A stretch of 64,000 bases of DNA from Ancylostoma caninum (lineage: Eukaryota; Nematoda; Chromadorea; Rhabditida; Ancylostomatidae). This document shows positions 46,596 to 56,860 of this stretch, one piece after another (within the stretch, counting starts at the first letter, position 1; each line of letters begins with the position of its first letter). The stretch covers positions 682,001-746,000 of the forward strand of contig JBAJFG010000344.1 of assembly GCA_037903475.1 (NCBI GenBank), read 5' to 3'. The translations under genes and the position numbers were made by a program. The notes below the pieces were generated by a model, which saw only the letters and a program-made list of their open reading frames with translations, had not been told where the DNA came from and made no database searches.

Positions 46596-47395
46596 TCAAA
46601 ACTCAGAAAATTGACGAAAATCCTGTTTTCGGGGGGTCCGAAAGTACAGTGCACGGACCACTTTGCGGAGCGGTCCGTGAATGTGCTGGCTGCGCGCCAC
46701 GTCTTCAGCGTTGGCCAACACGTCTAGACGTGTCCGATCGATGAGATCAACGTCTTCACGCGTCCACTCCGCTCGACAAACTGTTCCAAATCCGGTCCCG
46801 AAAAACGTCTGAAAAACGGATTATTGACAGTTTTGTAACATTTTATGTATACCATTAGATTCAACGTGTCGAGGAGATTCAGAATCTACCAAAAGCTCAG
46901 ACAAGAAAACGAGGTGACACACTGTTTTAAACTCATAAAATAGTTGTGATTTCTGATGCAGTGGTTTCCCAGAAGCTATCATTCTTTTTATCCAATCTTT
47001 TTCGAATTTATTGATGTGATTTTATTCGTCTATTTAATTTTTTCCAGATTTAATTCAGTTAGTTTCCATGCGCGTACCTTTTAACCTGGTACTTCATGTT
47101 TTCACTTTTAAATGTACTAAAACAACTGTGCGGCGTTTGATTTATGCTTTTTCTGGGAAAATCTTTGATATGCTCCAAAGATGCAATGATAATAACCGTG
47201 CGGTAGTTGCGTCATCATCAAAGCTACTTTTTTAAGCATTTTAATGAACTTACAGTCTAAAATTGTGCAGCAGGTGCAGTTTTTACATTGTTTTTAACTG
47301 TTTCATGTAATGTTATAAAGAAGAAGCATGATGTGCTCGTAGTTTAGTGTTTCACCAATGGTTCATTGTGAAAACCATGCGGCAATTGCATAGAT
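46441..47395. repeat. Degenerate tandem array, left block
   Basis: A core like AATAACCGTGCGGCAATTGCG recurs at about 46445, 47122, 47192, 47260 and 47372. Each core is followed by T-rich DNA with TTTTTTAAGCATTTTA- or GTTTCATGTAATG-like words. Spacing in the dense part is 70-110 bp. Confidence 0.65.
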
Positions 47396-49721
47396 ATCAG
47401 AATTGACGTCTGATTATTTGACTTTCAAACGCGACCATGTAGAGTCCTCGTCAGAAAGATAGACGGATTGCGCGTAGGTCATCGTCGCGGCCGCAGAATC
47501 GCGGTGGGACCTACTGCACCCTCTCACCTGGAGCATGCTCTCTTCGCATCCATCGTTCGGGTCCCACCGTGTCTCCGCAGTCACGGAATCCGTCTATCTT
47601 TTCGACAAGGACTGTATACAGGTGGCATCAACCACGATTGCATCTCCTGCGGCCTGGAGCGCCGCACGCCTACGCGGCGCGTGCGAGATGGCACTCAACA
47701 TCCACAGCGCCGAGCCGCGCCGCGTAAGTGATGCGGCTCTCCAGGCTGCGGGAGGTGCTATCGTGATTGACGATCTCTGTAATTGCTGAGTATCTGCGCA
47801 TGCTGCCTGCCTTTCTCATCACCTTCTTCAATCGCTGCACACTTTCCCGCGTTCTTTGTTGCTTCAGCGTCTCTCCTACTTTCGTCCTCAATGAAATACA
47901 CTGCAAGTACAGTCGGGTCCGGCAGCCACTGCAAATGGGCGCTGGCGGGCGCCGGCCGCCACCACCCTCCGGCACCCCGGTATTAATGAGCTATAAATCA
48001 CTCGAGCTTGGGAGAAAGCGAAGAAGAATACAATTTTAGCCCATAGTAGACAGAGTGCAGTGGATATGTTAAGGCTATAAAGCAGGGGACCATTTTCACA
48101 ACTTTCACGTTTTTTCATTTTTGTGATTTTCATGGGGAAAGATTTCTGAATACACAATAAGCGAAGCCAACTCTTCCATTTTCTGCTATAGTACACTGCT
48201 TCGCGAATACAAAAATGGCCGTTATTCTTCTATAGATGGACACGGTACTTCAGTTATCCCATCTGAATAATGAAGCTCATCCAATTCGGGATCCTCAGAA
48301 ATAATTGAAATCCGTATAAATTGTTCCATATCCATTGCGAAGTAGTTCTACCGCTGTCATTTATCTTTCGTGGAGCAGTCCTTTACGGCGGAGTTACTCT
48401 CTCCCGGTTTCCTCAACTTTGAAAAAGTGGTTTTCCTCTATTACTTGCACTTACACTTATCGTAGTTTATCTTCGAAATTTATGCAAAACGTTGCCGGAT
48501 GCCTTCCTGGACTACCCGAAGGAGATCACGGGGGACGTTCCAAGCAGTGAACCCCAAACACTGCGATACTTAACTCTGGATCTCCAACGGAGTGGAACCA
48601 GCGATAGGGACAGATTGCAATCTGCCGCTCTAACCACTGAGCCATCCGGGCTACTTTTTATGTTGGAGTTTGTTAGATAACTGCAGCAGTCGTAGGCAGC
48701 ATACTATATGTATTTGCAAAACGGGGGCACAGGGCAGGATTCGATCCCCTGACCACCACAACGTCGATCATTCGCTCAACCCACTGAGCTATGCGCGCAC
48801 GCGATTCAACATACAAATGGTGTCCACTATTATTTACACTTATACTTATCGTAGTTTATCTTAGAAATTTAGGGGAAAAGAGAGTTGGGTGGGGCCACTC
48901 CTGTGAAGCCTAAGCCTAAGCCTTGAACCCATTCTTAAGCATAGGGTTAGGCTTATCTACCCTGTCTACTATGCACTGAAATTGTATTTTTCTTCGCTTT
49001 CTCCCAAGCTCGAGTGATTTATAGCTCATTAATACCGGGGCGCCGGAGGGCCCGCCGAAGCCCATTTGCAGTGGGTGCCGGACCGGACTGTATGCGGTTT
49101 CTGTGCTGTGCGTCCATTTCCATTGTACGGATGCGTTCACCAGCAGAACTTCGGTATGCCTACAGTGATTTCATCATTAGTGAGACTTGAATAATTGTGC
49201 AGCATTTGCGTTTACCCCTTAACTAAATATTATATTTTTGTTACCATTGACGCTTAAACCAAATAAAACAGTGTGCGGCAGCCGCGACTGCCATTACAGA
49301 TTTCGCAGACATTAAAAAATAAGGAATTAATAGGTGCATTCACATTCAAATGTATAAGAATAACTGTGCAGCATTTGCGCTATACGCCTCGTCGAGAGAA
49401 CGTTTCATGTAGTTGCTATTAAATGTTTCAGCAAATGTGAGGTGAAACGTAAATAATCGTGCGGCAATTGCAAAGTGCAACTATTGCGAAAATCAAACAT
49501 TTAATGCGAGGAAACATCGAAAAACACAAAATATTGCACAAATATCAGTCCAGTATAGCCTCAGATCTCCGGAACTGAAAGACTAGAAATGAGCAACTAG
49601 ATGCACTAAAGGCTAGGTGGGACAGAGACGCAGACACAAAAACTCTGCGTCTCTGCCACTCTGCCACGCGGTACAAACACTGGGTGCAGTTCTGCTCTTC
49701 GTCAAGGAGAGCTATCCACAT
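46596..49721 (-). CDS. Unrecognised gene, three-exon model, middle exon donor lost
   Basis: The last exon, 46808-46596, follows a perfect TTTTTCAG acceptor and is strongly coding-like: TFFGTGFGTVCRAEWTREDV, then DLIDRTRLDVLANAEDVARS and HGPLRKVVRALYFRTPRKQ. Two plausible upstream exons in phase 0 are 49721-49668 (MWIALLDEEQNCTQCLYR) and 49159-49088 (AYRSSAGERIRTMEMDAQHR). The middle exon ends exactly where a repeat begins (ACAGTCCGGTCCGGC) and shows no GT donor, so either the repeat destroyed the donor or the model is wrong. I do not recognise the family. It is soluble by composition and rich in Arg/Asp. Confidence 0.45.
47443..47612. mobile_element. MITE family 4, copy b
   Basis: TCAGAAAGATAGACGGATTG at the left faces the complement of GAATCCGTCTATCTTTTCGA at the right. 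It shares TGGAGCATGCTCTCTTCGCA-type interior with 15421-15596. Confidence 0.85.
47628..47786. mobile_element. GC-rich foldback element of about 160 bp
   Basis: ACCACGATTGCATCTCCTGC plus GGCCTGGAGCGCCGCACGCC faces the near-complement ending TCGTGATTGACG. The centre has CTACGCGGCGCG and CGCGCCGCGTAAG. It resembles family 1 in style but not in sequence ends. Confidence 0.75.
48586..48652 (-). mobile_element. tRNA-like SINE head 1
   Basis: On the minus strand GCCCGGATGGCTCAGTGGTT has a good A box (TGGCTCAGTGG). GGTTCCACTCC 26 bases later is B-box-like. It cannot form a proper acceptor and anticodon stem with the downstream sequence, so I read it as a tRNA-derived SINE, not a tRNA gene. Confidence 0.6.
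48735..48800 (-). mobile_element. tRNA-like SINE head 2
   Basis: On the minus strand GCGCGCATAGCTCAGTGGGT carries an A box and GGGATCGAATCCTGCCC carries a B box. The tail GTGCCCCCGTTTTGCAAATA follows. The sequence TACACTTATCGTAGTTTATC flanks both SINE heads (48455 and 48850), so the pair may sit inside a duplicated segment. Confidence 0.65.
49188..49475. repeat. Degenerate tandem array, right block
   Basis: Cores at about 49190 (AATAATTGTGCAGCATTTGCG), 49270, 49360 and 49452 (AATAATCGTGCGGCAATTGC), spacing 80-95 bp. They match the left block at 46441-47395. The two blocks are separated by the cluster of inserted elements at 47443-49097. Confidence 0.65.
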
Positions 49722-50531
49722 TGTGACCTATATGAACATGTTTTGATAGGTGTTGACAGGTACTGCAAAATGGGCGGAGCCAAATTGTGCACAATTGCAA
49801 CTATCCTTAAAAATGCAAAAAATACAGCAGTGACCGAGAAAAATACATCAGAAAACATACACACCAAGAGAAAAAAATTAGCTCCGCCCATTTGGTATAT
49901 TGGGAGAAAATAAAATGTACGTCTCTGGATGTCTGGACTCTCACCGTGTAGAATAACTGGTGCAGTGGTATATGGCAAAGGATAGGAATCGATTGAAAAT
50001 AACTCTGACATGTTCAGACATGATAAATGGCATGGTAGACAGGATAAAACAAAAAAAACATGTAAATCCTGTCCAAAAGCTGAGATGCCTAGAATGTAAA
50101 ACTTTGGCACAACATGGAAGAATTGTCTATGGCAACCTGAATAGTTGAAAGGGTAACAAAAATAAATGCTCTTAAAATTACACAAGAAAAACGTTGACTG
50201 AGTGGGCGTGGCCTGAAAGCACAAGAAGTGACTGTGAACGTTGTTGCTGGAAAGGGGGTGTGGCCGGGGTCTGCGATTGGATAGTTAGACGAGCTGGCCA
50301 ATCGTGGAGCCCGCCTAACTCCCACACGAATAACAATCGACTCCTGCAAAAATGTGAATTTTGCCTAAAACTGCTGCAGGGAAATATTTGATTTGCAGGA
50401 AGGCCACGCCCGTTAGCAATTATTGTGCCTTTACAACTGTTGCGTGTTCCTGAACGCAATACATTGGTCACAGAAACATTACGATAAACAAAATAAGATC
50501 CCTAAAAATATAATGACGTTATCAATCAAAA
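49722..50531. other. Spacer with GGGCGGAGC hairpin
   Basis: GGGCGGAGCCAAATTGTGCAC at 49770 faces TTAGCTCCGCCCATTTGG at 49877, and CCAATCGTGG follows GCGATTGG near 50272-50306. A 170-codon open frame on the minus strand over 49712-50224 has no coding character. Confidence 0.4.
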
Positions 50532-51374
50532 TTAACTACTCTCTTCCGAATCGGAAATTAACGACTCCCATCCGCGTATGACTAGTTTATGCTGATCAGC
50601 TACCACTTGCGCTTGTGATTTAAGCTCCGCCCTTTTTGACTCCTCCTTCGTTGAGGTCAAATCCGATGGCATAATGTGCTCCACGACCAATCGCGGCGAA
50701 TCGTCCACATACGGTATCGTTTCGGGTGTCAATTTAATAACTGCATCGTCCGCGGGTGGTAAGGTTGTAACCTCGTGTTCTTCGGGAAGCTCAGGTAACG
50801 TGGGTACGGTAGCAGTGATTCGTGGGAATACGAGACCATTGGGGTGTGCCTTGCGCACGCGCGCGATTGGTCGATACTCCGACGACATCAGCTCCGGTCT
50901 CTGCAACTGCTGTTGGTGCTCAACCTGTTCGACGTCCGGCGCTTTCAGGTGTTCGATCACCTCATCGATTGGTGCGTACCCGCTGCTGGATTCCTCTGCT
51001 TCACTGGCGGTATCTCCTCCTTTCAGCGTGCTTGACACGTCACTTTGCTCCGGCGTAACGATCGATTTCGATCGATAATTGTCGAGTTCTTCGTAAATGT
51101 GTTCAAGCTCGTCGTAAAGGTCGTCAGAGGATGTTGCCCTGCTCGTTCGGTGAAGTGGGCGGGGCTTCTCCTGAATGTGGAAATGTTTGCACTTGATAAC
51201 AGGAGAAAAAGGGAAAAAAAGCTGACCTCTTCCTTGTTCTCTTGATCTTTGGTCTCTAGGGTATCCGAGCGAGTACGGTCGGCTCGAGATGAAAGCTCGG
51301 AGATCACGGAATCCTCAGATTCAGCCAGTGGAGAGAGGAGCAAACTGTCACCGAATCCATAGCCGAGCGCGTCA
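50532..51374 (-). CDS. C-terminal exons of an acidic, disordered protein
   Basis: Exons 51374-51227 and 51170-50532 join in phase 0 and end in TAA. The first has one leading base, so at least one exon lies upstream. The 262 residues are rich in Glu, Asp, Ser and Pro with no domain I recognise: LLSPLAESEDSVISELSSRA, YDELEHIYEELDNYRSK, a PTLPELPEEHEVTTLPPADD stretch, and an acidic end GWESLISDSEESS. It would suit a scaffold or adaptor. It is in phase with the exon at 58358-57726 of the Pro/Ser-rich gene and similar in style, so it may be its 3' end across a 6.3-kb intron, or a separate gene beginning near 54.1 kb. Confidence 0.7.
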
Positions 51375-51445
51375 CTGCAAAACATAAACGTGCAATTTGA
51401 TCGCTGAGTTTTACCCGAATTGATTTCTCTATTTGCTTACTATTA

Positions 51446-51831
51446 GGTACAATATTATATGTGTAAAGTACGGCTATCAGGCGGTCACAAGCGCGACTTT
51501 GATCCCAGAGAGGAAGAACGATCCAGATGAATCCATTGGCAGTCACCCCGCCCCTCTTTACCTCAGCTACCTCGACCGCGGAAAACGAATCCTCTGCACC
51601 CCAATGTTTTGGGAATATTCAATCTCAAGTACTGCAATGGTGCATTTTCTTCTCCCAAAGTCTCTTCTCAAGCGTTATCTGATCACTTCAGAAAGGTAAA
51701 ATGCTGCGTTTTCCACAGATCTCCGTCTATATTTCCAATTTTTCTCTCAAAACTTGAAGAGCACTTCTCAAATCCCTCAATTTTCCAGATCCCAGATACC
51801 ATTACCACAGCAGATGTTACTGACATATAAT
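51446..51831 (+). CDS. Tentative exons on the plus strand
   Basis: After CTTACTATTAG a frame with good codon use runs through AVTSATLIPERKNDPDESIG and PAPLYLSYLDRGKRILCTP. A terminal exon may follow AATTTTCCAG at 51789 (IPDTITTADVTDI, stop at 51829-51831), using a weak GT donor near 51640. No start codon in frame is near, and the upstream region is occupied by the minus-strand exons. It could be a gene relic. No family recognised. Confidence 0.3.
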
Positions 51832-52338
51832 AACACGCAACTATTGCATGCACCTATTAGACGAATTTACCGTGTAATCGTCAAACATTGGGCTCTAAGG
51901 GCTTAAAAACGGGCTTCCGAAAATGTTGGCTTCTGCTACTGTGCCGGGTGCTGTGACTTGCTCGGAATAAAAATCACGTTTCCAGTGAACGCAATACTCT
52001 TTTGTTACTTTCCGTAGTCAGGTAAACCAATTGTTAATGTTGCACGGCTGGACAAAAAAATGGAAGAAAATCCGAGTTTTCTTCTATCTCACTTAATCCC
52101 CTCGAAACCATGACAGTTGAATAGTCGTGTGTACAATACTGCTCCTAGTCCTTGCAAAAAGGACGCGCGCGACGCACTAATACGTCGCAAAGCGTCTCTC
52201 CTTCGTTATTTTCTTAGAAATAAAAATATCCAATTCTTTTCCGGATATAAATATGGATTCTCTGTATTACAACGGAGCGAATGATTCATGAATTTTTCAA
52301 TATTGTTCTCATTACCGTTCAGAAACATCACTACAAAT

Positions 52339-52768
52339 TTAAAGGCAGCACTCACGGAGATTTTCACTTCTGAAATGAGTCGCTTACCATGTAGCCGGCC
52401 ACTGGACAATCGCAGCAGTAGGTTGAACACCTTGAATGGCCGCGTACCTGCGAAGATACTGCCGTGGACACATCTGCCGCTCTGGACATGAGGGTTCCGT
52501 CGCGCCAACTAACGCCGTTGACAGGGTGTGCGCATGTGGTTCAGCGGGGGCTTGTTTATGAAATTCGCACCATTTGCAGGGTTCCGTGGCGGGACCCATC
52601 ACGGAACACTCGTCCGCGCTGTGGAAGCACATGAAATACCGCCATCATTTTCTGTGTTTTCCGCATGTTTCACGCTACTTCATCGTTATCAATGAGTTCA
52701 TTGTCCCTGAAAACCCCGATATACCGCGAAATCTTCAAGCCAAAAATTTCCATGAGTGCTGCCTTTAA
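52339..52768. mobile_element. TTAA-flanked MITE, type 3A, copy b
   Basis: TTAAAGGCAGCACTCACGGA on the left, CATGAGTGCTGCCTTTAA on the right, TTAA on both sides. It is near-identical to 18167-18594, including CGTACCTGCGAAGATACTGC and GGACCCATCACGGAACACTC. Confidence 0.9.
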
Positions 52769-52786
52769 GCAGACTTCCTTGTACCT

Positions 52787-53662
52787 GGGGTGGTAGTAAA
52801 CCTCCTGGAACGGCGACGAAACGATGAGTAGAAGGTCGCGGTGAACTGTCAGCTCTGGTTTGTAACCATGAACTAGCTAGGAGCTAACTGACAACTGTGG
52901 TCTTTGGATGATGAGGCTCTTGCAAAACCTTCAAACTCTTAGAGGTTTCGAACCTTCACAGATGGGATACTCGTTGGCCTCAGAGTATGCAGTCATACCT
53001 CTGAACCATGGATTCAAGTGCAAAAGGGACCTTATGTGACCATTATACCCCAATCGGCCAGTGAATCTCTTCCCGCATAACCTAACTTTGACGCATCAAG
53101 CACAAAGATGTAGTTCCACGCCCATAAAATATGTGGGACTTTTTAGGAAGGAGTAGGGCTCAGCTGTAGGAATCAGCCACCAGGAGATTGGAGTCACCGA
53201 TGATCTTCGACGGAAGGTCATGGTGATCGAGACAGTGGGAACATCGATCAGCTGGGTGTACCCGGAAATGTGTCTTCACCAAAAAGGAGTCAGTGCACGC
53301 TCGACTGGCTACAACGATGAACCCGAACCATGAGCAAAAAGTCCTCTGGAGGACTTTTTCGCGAAACGACGAGATCGCGGTCTGCGTCTCGCGCTCCGCA
53401 CTCTTTCGCTCTCCGTGTCCTCGTCGTTTCATACTGGCAGCGAATTCAGCGTGACGGTGAGCTCATAGTTCGATTTCGAACTGTGAGTTCACCTGCAAGT
53501 ATGGTCCCCGTTTCGTCATAGTTTCTAAGCATCGTACTTAGAGAACCATGCTCGGGCCAATGAAGCTTACATTACACTCCCGCAGTTCCCCGTAAGCTGG
53601 GAGTTAGCTGCCAGTTAACGTTCTTCGTTAACTGACAGTTTGAGTAGGTTTACTACCACCCC
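52787..53662. mobile_element. Element of about 880 bp with short inverted ends
   Basis: GGGGTGGTAGTAAACCT (52787-52803) and AGGTTTACTACCACCCC (53646-53662) are exact complements. Further inward, AACTGTCAGC and GTTAACTGACAGTT also face each other. The left end is 19 bp from the TTAA MITE. Its core encodes nothing recognisable. Confidence 0.7.
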
Positions 53663-53814
53663 TGACCGCCTTAATCCAAAGTGACCCAAATACTACATTT
53701 TTAATGGTATTTTCTGCAGAGTAAGAAAAACGATGTTGAAAAGTTTATATATAGAAAGATTCGCCATGAAATGCACAAGAAAAATTGGAATTGGTTTCAT
53801 TTTAAGGATGTTAC

Positions 53815-54088
53815 CAAAGAGCGACACTTTGCGACGGTTTAACGCGTCCTGCGCAGCCTTTTTGCAAAAATTAATAGCAGTATTGTAATATCTGTCTTTT
53901 TGATCACTCTCTTCGCATGGTAGTGCGCTTCCTGTGTTATTTTTCCCCAATATCTCTTCGCAATTCTTTCGTGGTGATATGAACCATACATACAACCGTT
54001 GTAACAGAGCAGAAGGGCATGTATAATAAATATACAATTTACTCACAATCAGAACAACAACAATGTGTAACCTATTCACTGTTGTCAT
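53815..54088 (-). CDS. Possible secreted small protein, 5' part
   Basis: ATG at 54088 opens MTTVNRLHIVVVLIV, a signal-peptide-like start. The frame stays open to a donor (CTCTTTG|GTAACA) at 53815. A possible internal intron begins at ATT|GTGAGTAAAT. The distal part reads NCEEILGKNNTGSALPCEES and YNTAINFCKKAAQDALNRRK, with N-glycosylation-type NNT and paired cysteines. The 3' exons were not found. It is 130 bp from the divergent + strand start at 54218. Unrecognised. Confidence 0.35.
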
Positions 54089-54217
54089 TCTTCCCCAATG
54101 GAGAAAACTGTGCGTTGGACCACTGAGTCTCACATTTCTTCAAATCTCTTGAAACCTCAAGATTTCTATGGATTCTCAGAAACCACTAGTGTTCGATATT
54201 TTGACCTGTTATAAATA

Positions 54218-55647
54218 ATGGCCTCGCATGATTCCACGAAGTTCAAAAAGCTTCTGTCAAAGCTTGACTCAGTGTGCACAAAGGTAGGTCTTCCTCGCCG
54301 CATTGACGAGTTCCCGGGAGGGCCTATTTCTCAAACCTATTAACCCATATTGGTAAGGGAACGAAATGGGTAAATAGGCAACATTTTTATATAAATTTTA
54401 CATTTTTATCATGAGACCTTTCCACGACATTAATAATTTTATTGCTTCACCTTTTCGGCTGTGAGGTGAGGAGTGGTGTAAGGGCATCTGTTTTTTTCTA
54501 TATGTTTTTGTTCTATGTTTTTTTTTTCATTGTTCTCTCCCCAACACTGCTACGTTTCACTTTCACTTTATGTAATTATTCTTCTTCGGACCAATGTAAC
54601 TTCTTCCTCTATAATGGGTGACCTGCCTTAGCTTCTCGACTGCGACATCACTAGGCTCTGCTGAGAGCAAGCGGGTCCATGGTGAAAGCTTCCATAAAAT
54701 TTAGCTTTGCCCCAACACCCAGATTTTCAGCTATAGACACTATGCTTTACTGAGGGAGCTGGGCCGGCGGGCATCCACCTAAGCTTACGCCGGGGGTTCG
54801 TACCAGATCAAACAGGCGCCTTGCGTCCGCCCCTGAATGGTTCTCCAACTGCGTTCTTAGGTCGTGATTATCCCTAAGGTCTAGCTCCTTGCAGAATCGG
54901 TAGTATCTAATAGTGGCCTGACCAAAATGGAACCTGCCACACTGAAGATTCTAGTTAATGTCGTAATCTATCACGGTGTTTGACACTATTATTCTGCCTA
55001 CAACTCGAATTCTTCTAGTGCAAATATCGCAAGCTCTCACCAGGCTTTTTTCGTGTAAGCCGTGGAGTTAATTGAAAACAGCTTAAAACAAAGGTTCACG
55101 TCAGTCCTGCAATGTTTCGTTTTGGTTTTGTTCTGTTTTGTTTAGAATTCAAGTCATTCTTAGTTATAGTGGTTACTTTTCTAGCTTTCTACATATGTTG
55201 ACGTTGCACTTCTTCTCGTCCGACTAATAGTTTTACTACAATGTACTAATGGCACATCCCATTGATGTAATCAATAAGTAAATACGAATGTATTATTTCT
55301 TCTATTCTCTTTTGACAAACATAAACGTTCGCTAAAAACATAAGAAACAGGAAATTGGAAGAGCTAGGGGTATGTATCTGTTTGAGTAGTTAGATATAAT
55401 TGGGTAGCGATTTCATATTCGCTTAAGAAAGTTTTGGAGCATTCTCTCTATCCTACGGTCCTAGTATTTTTGAATCTCATATTTTCAGAACTTTGAACTC
55501 TCAGTCCAAACTTCAGAGAAGGTGTGGAACGAATTTTCTTCTCGAATTTCCTGCACGCCTGAATCGACGTTCTCGCTCCGCTTTCAAAATTTATGCGTAT
55601 GGAAATTTGTGAATTTTCGACCCGAAAAATTGCCTTTATGGCCGTGA
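54218..55647 (+). CDS. Unrecognised small protein, two-exon model
   Basis: Exon 54218-54283 (MASHDSTKFKKLLSKLDSVC, then TK) ends at a good GTAGGT donor. An exon after ATTTTCAG starts at 55489 in phase 0 (NFELSVQTSEKVWNEFSSRI) and is open to TGA at 55645-55647, giving 74 residues. It may instead splice out at AAG|GTGTGG (55522) or TGC|GTATGG. The N-terminal half is amphipathic and helix-prone. No family recognised. The 1.2-kb intron holds a compositionally distinct segment (54620-54960). Confidence 0.45.
54620..55300. other. Compositionally distinct segment in an intron
   Basis: It contains GCCGGCGGGCATCCACCTAA, GCGCCTTGCGTCCGCCCCTG and GTCGTGATTATCCCTAAGGT in otherwise AT-rich DNA, with no long open frame. 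It looks like part of an untranslated retroelement end or a structured RNA, but I cannot place it. Confidence 0.3.
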
Positions 55648-55842
55648 ATATGCTAGGAACAGTTAATAATCATCATTTTTTCTACTACCTCACTTCTACT
55701 TTTTGGCGTACCTTTATTTTTGTCCGAGGACTTCTGGCTCTCTCTCTAATACTGAGAACGCAACAATGTGCGTGGTAGCCATTTTTTGACACTCACCCTT
55801 GTAAGACTTACCATTTTTTGACAGTTTTAACCGGAAGAAGTA

Positions 55843-56362
55843 ATGAACATCTATACGGCAGTCTGCATTGAATGTGTGGGAGCGTCAGACGCACGTCTAC
55901 ATGATGAATACTACGCCGAGACGGACTTTTGGCTGCGTGACAAGAGGTACACTGCTGAGCTGTGATTGGTCGATTCATGCACGCGTTGCGGCTGCAGCAA
56001 TCGAAGATTGCAGCGGTTCTGCGCGGGCAAGGACAACTGTTCATGGCTTGAGTAGGATGGATGAGTGCTAGCACAGTCAACAAACTGTGAGGAAGTGGCC
56101 ACCTATGTCATTAATTCGTCAAATTTGTAGGACCACCCTGATCCCGAGAGACATATGCGTGCGGCGCGGTCGCGTCGAGACGTACGTCTTGACCGCCTCC
56201 CATCTTCGTGCCAGCCTCGCCTCTCGAAGGTAAGGAGCAGTTGGCGAGTGATAAAGAGTATGACGTTCTTGATGCAATCCCAGCTAATCAGGAAACTCAA
56301 CGATGGATATGTATTCTCAGCAGGAGTTTTTCAGCTTGTATCTGACCCACTCATGCACTTAG
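55843..56362 (+). CDS. Unrecognised small protein, three exons, 76 residues
   Basis: Exons 55843-55946, 56131-56229 and 56335-56362 are all in phase (AG|G, then AG|C). The ATG lies 18 bases after TTTTTTGACAG, a possible trans-splice site, and an in-frame stop lies just upstream. The sequence reads MNIYTAVCIECVGASDARLH, DEYYAETDFWLRDKR, then ICVRRGRVETYVLTASHLRA and a short last exon LYLTHSCT. The last exon is the least certain. No family recognised. It follows the 54218 gene on the same strand with about 200 bp between them, an operon-like spacing. Confidence 0.45.
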
Positions 56363-56860
56363 TATAAACCGCCCCAATGCTCCACTGTGCCTGCGTGAGT
56401 CGCCTTCGTCTATAACTCTTCCAGGACAATCTAAGCAGCAGAGTTAAGTTAAGATCTGCTGGATTTGGTGTTTGTGATGATAACTTTGCTTCGACTGTTA
56501 CAGTACACCTTCGGATCAAATGTTTACTGTCGTTCTGGGAAAGATAACAGACAGAATGACAGACAGATAAGCACACACGGATTCTGCGCATTATCGATTG
56601 ATTAGTGTGAAATTGATGACTATTTTGAAAGCATTCTGGTTAGTAATACTAGATGGCAGCAAGCGTTATAGTCAAAGACATTCGGTAGGTAAGATGACTT
56701 GGATGAGATATTGTGAATTGGCCCTGAGCCTAATCAGTAGTGAAGTAATGTTAATCAATAAATCGATAAATTTTCACCGTACAGCACTAATTACAAAGAG
56801 GTAGAAAGAAGGGGTAAAATCACAAAGAGGAATTAATCACAAAGTGGTTGTAATCATAGC
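56363..56860. other. Spacer between convergent genes
   Basis: Nothing recognised. AATCAATAAATCGATAAAT-type words are frequent toward 56760. Confidence 0.4.

Larger units (their letters stand above)
47906..49097. repeat. Pair of inverted 145-bp repeats 0.9 kb apart
   Basis: The + copy 47908-48055 (ACAGTCGGGTCCGGCAGCCA through GAGCTATAAATCACTCGAGC) is inverted at 48958-49093 (ACAGTCCGGTCCGGCACCCA on the minus strand). They differ mainly in the GC-rich segment after AAATGGGC. Both copies start at ACAGTC, suggesting two insertions of one element in opposite orientation rather than one TIR transposon. Confidence 0.8.
51832..53810. other. Spacer holding a TTAA MITE and an inverted-repeat element
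   Basis: No exon recognised outside the two elements annotated here (52339-52768 and 52787-53662). The unit ATAATAACACGCAACTATTGC near 51828 resembles the degenerate array core at 46-49 kb. Confidence 0.45.

Noticed and set aside
48586..48800. tRNA genes
   Set aside because: A and B boxes are present, but acceptor and anticodon stems do not close; interpreted as SINE heads.
49712..50224. 170-codon frame on the minus strand
   Set aside because: Phe/Cys-rich random-looking composition, spans a GGGCGGAGC hairpin, no acceptor or donor, no similarity to the flanking genes.
50674..51078. 134-codon plus-strand frame rich in Ser/Cys
   Set aside because: Antisense shadow of the well-supported exon 51170-50532.
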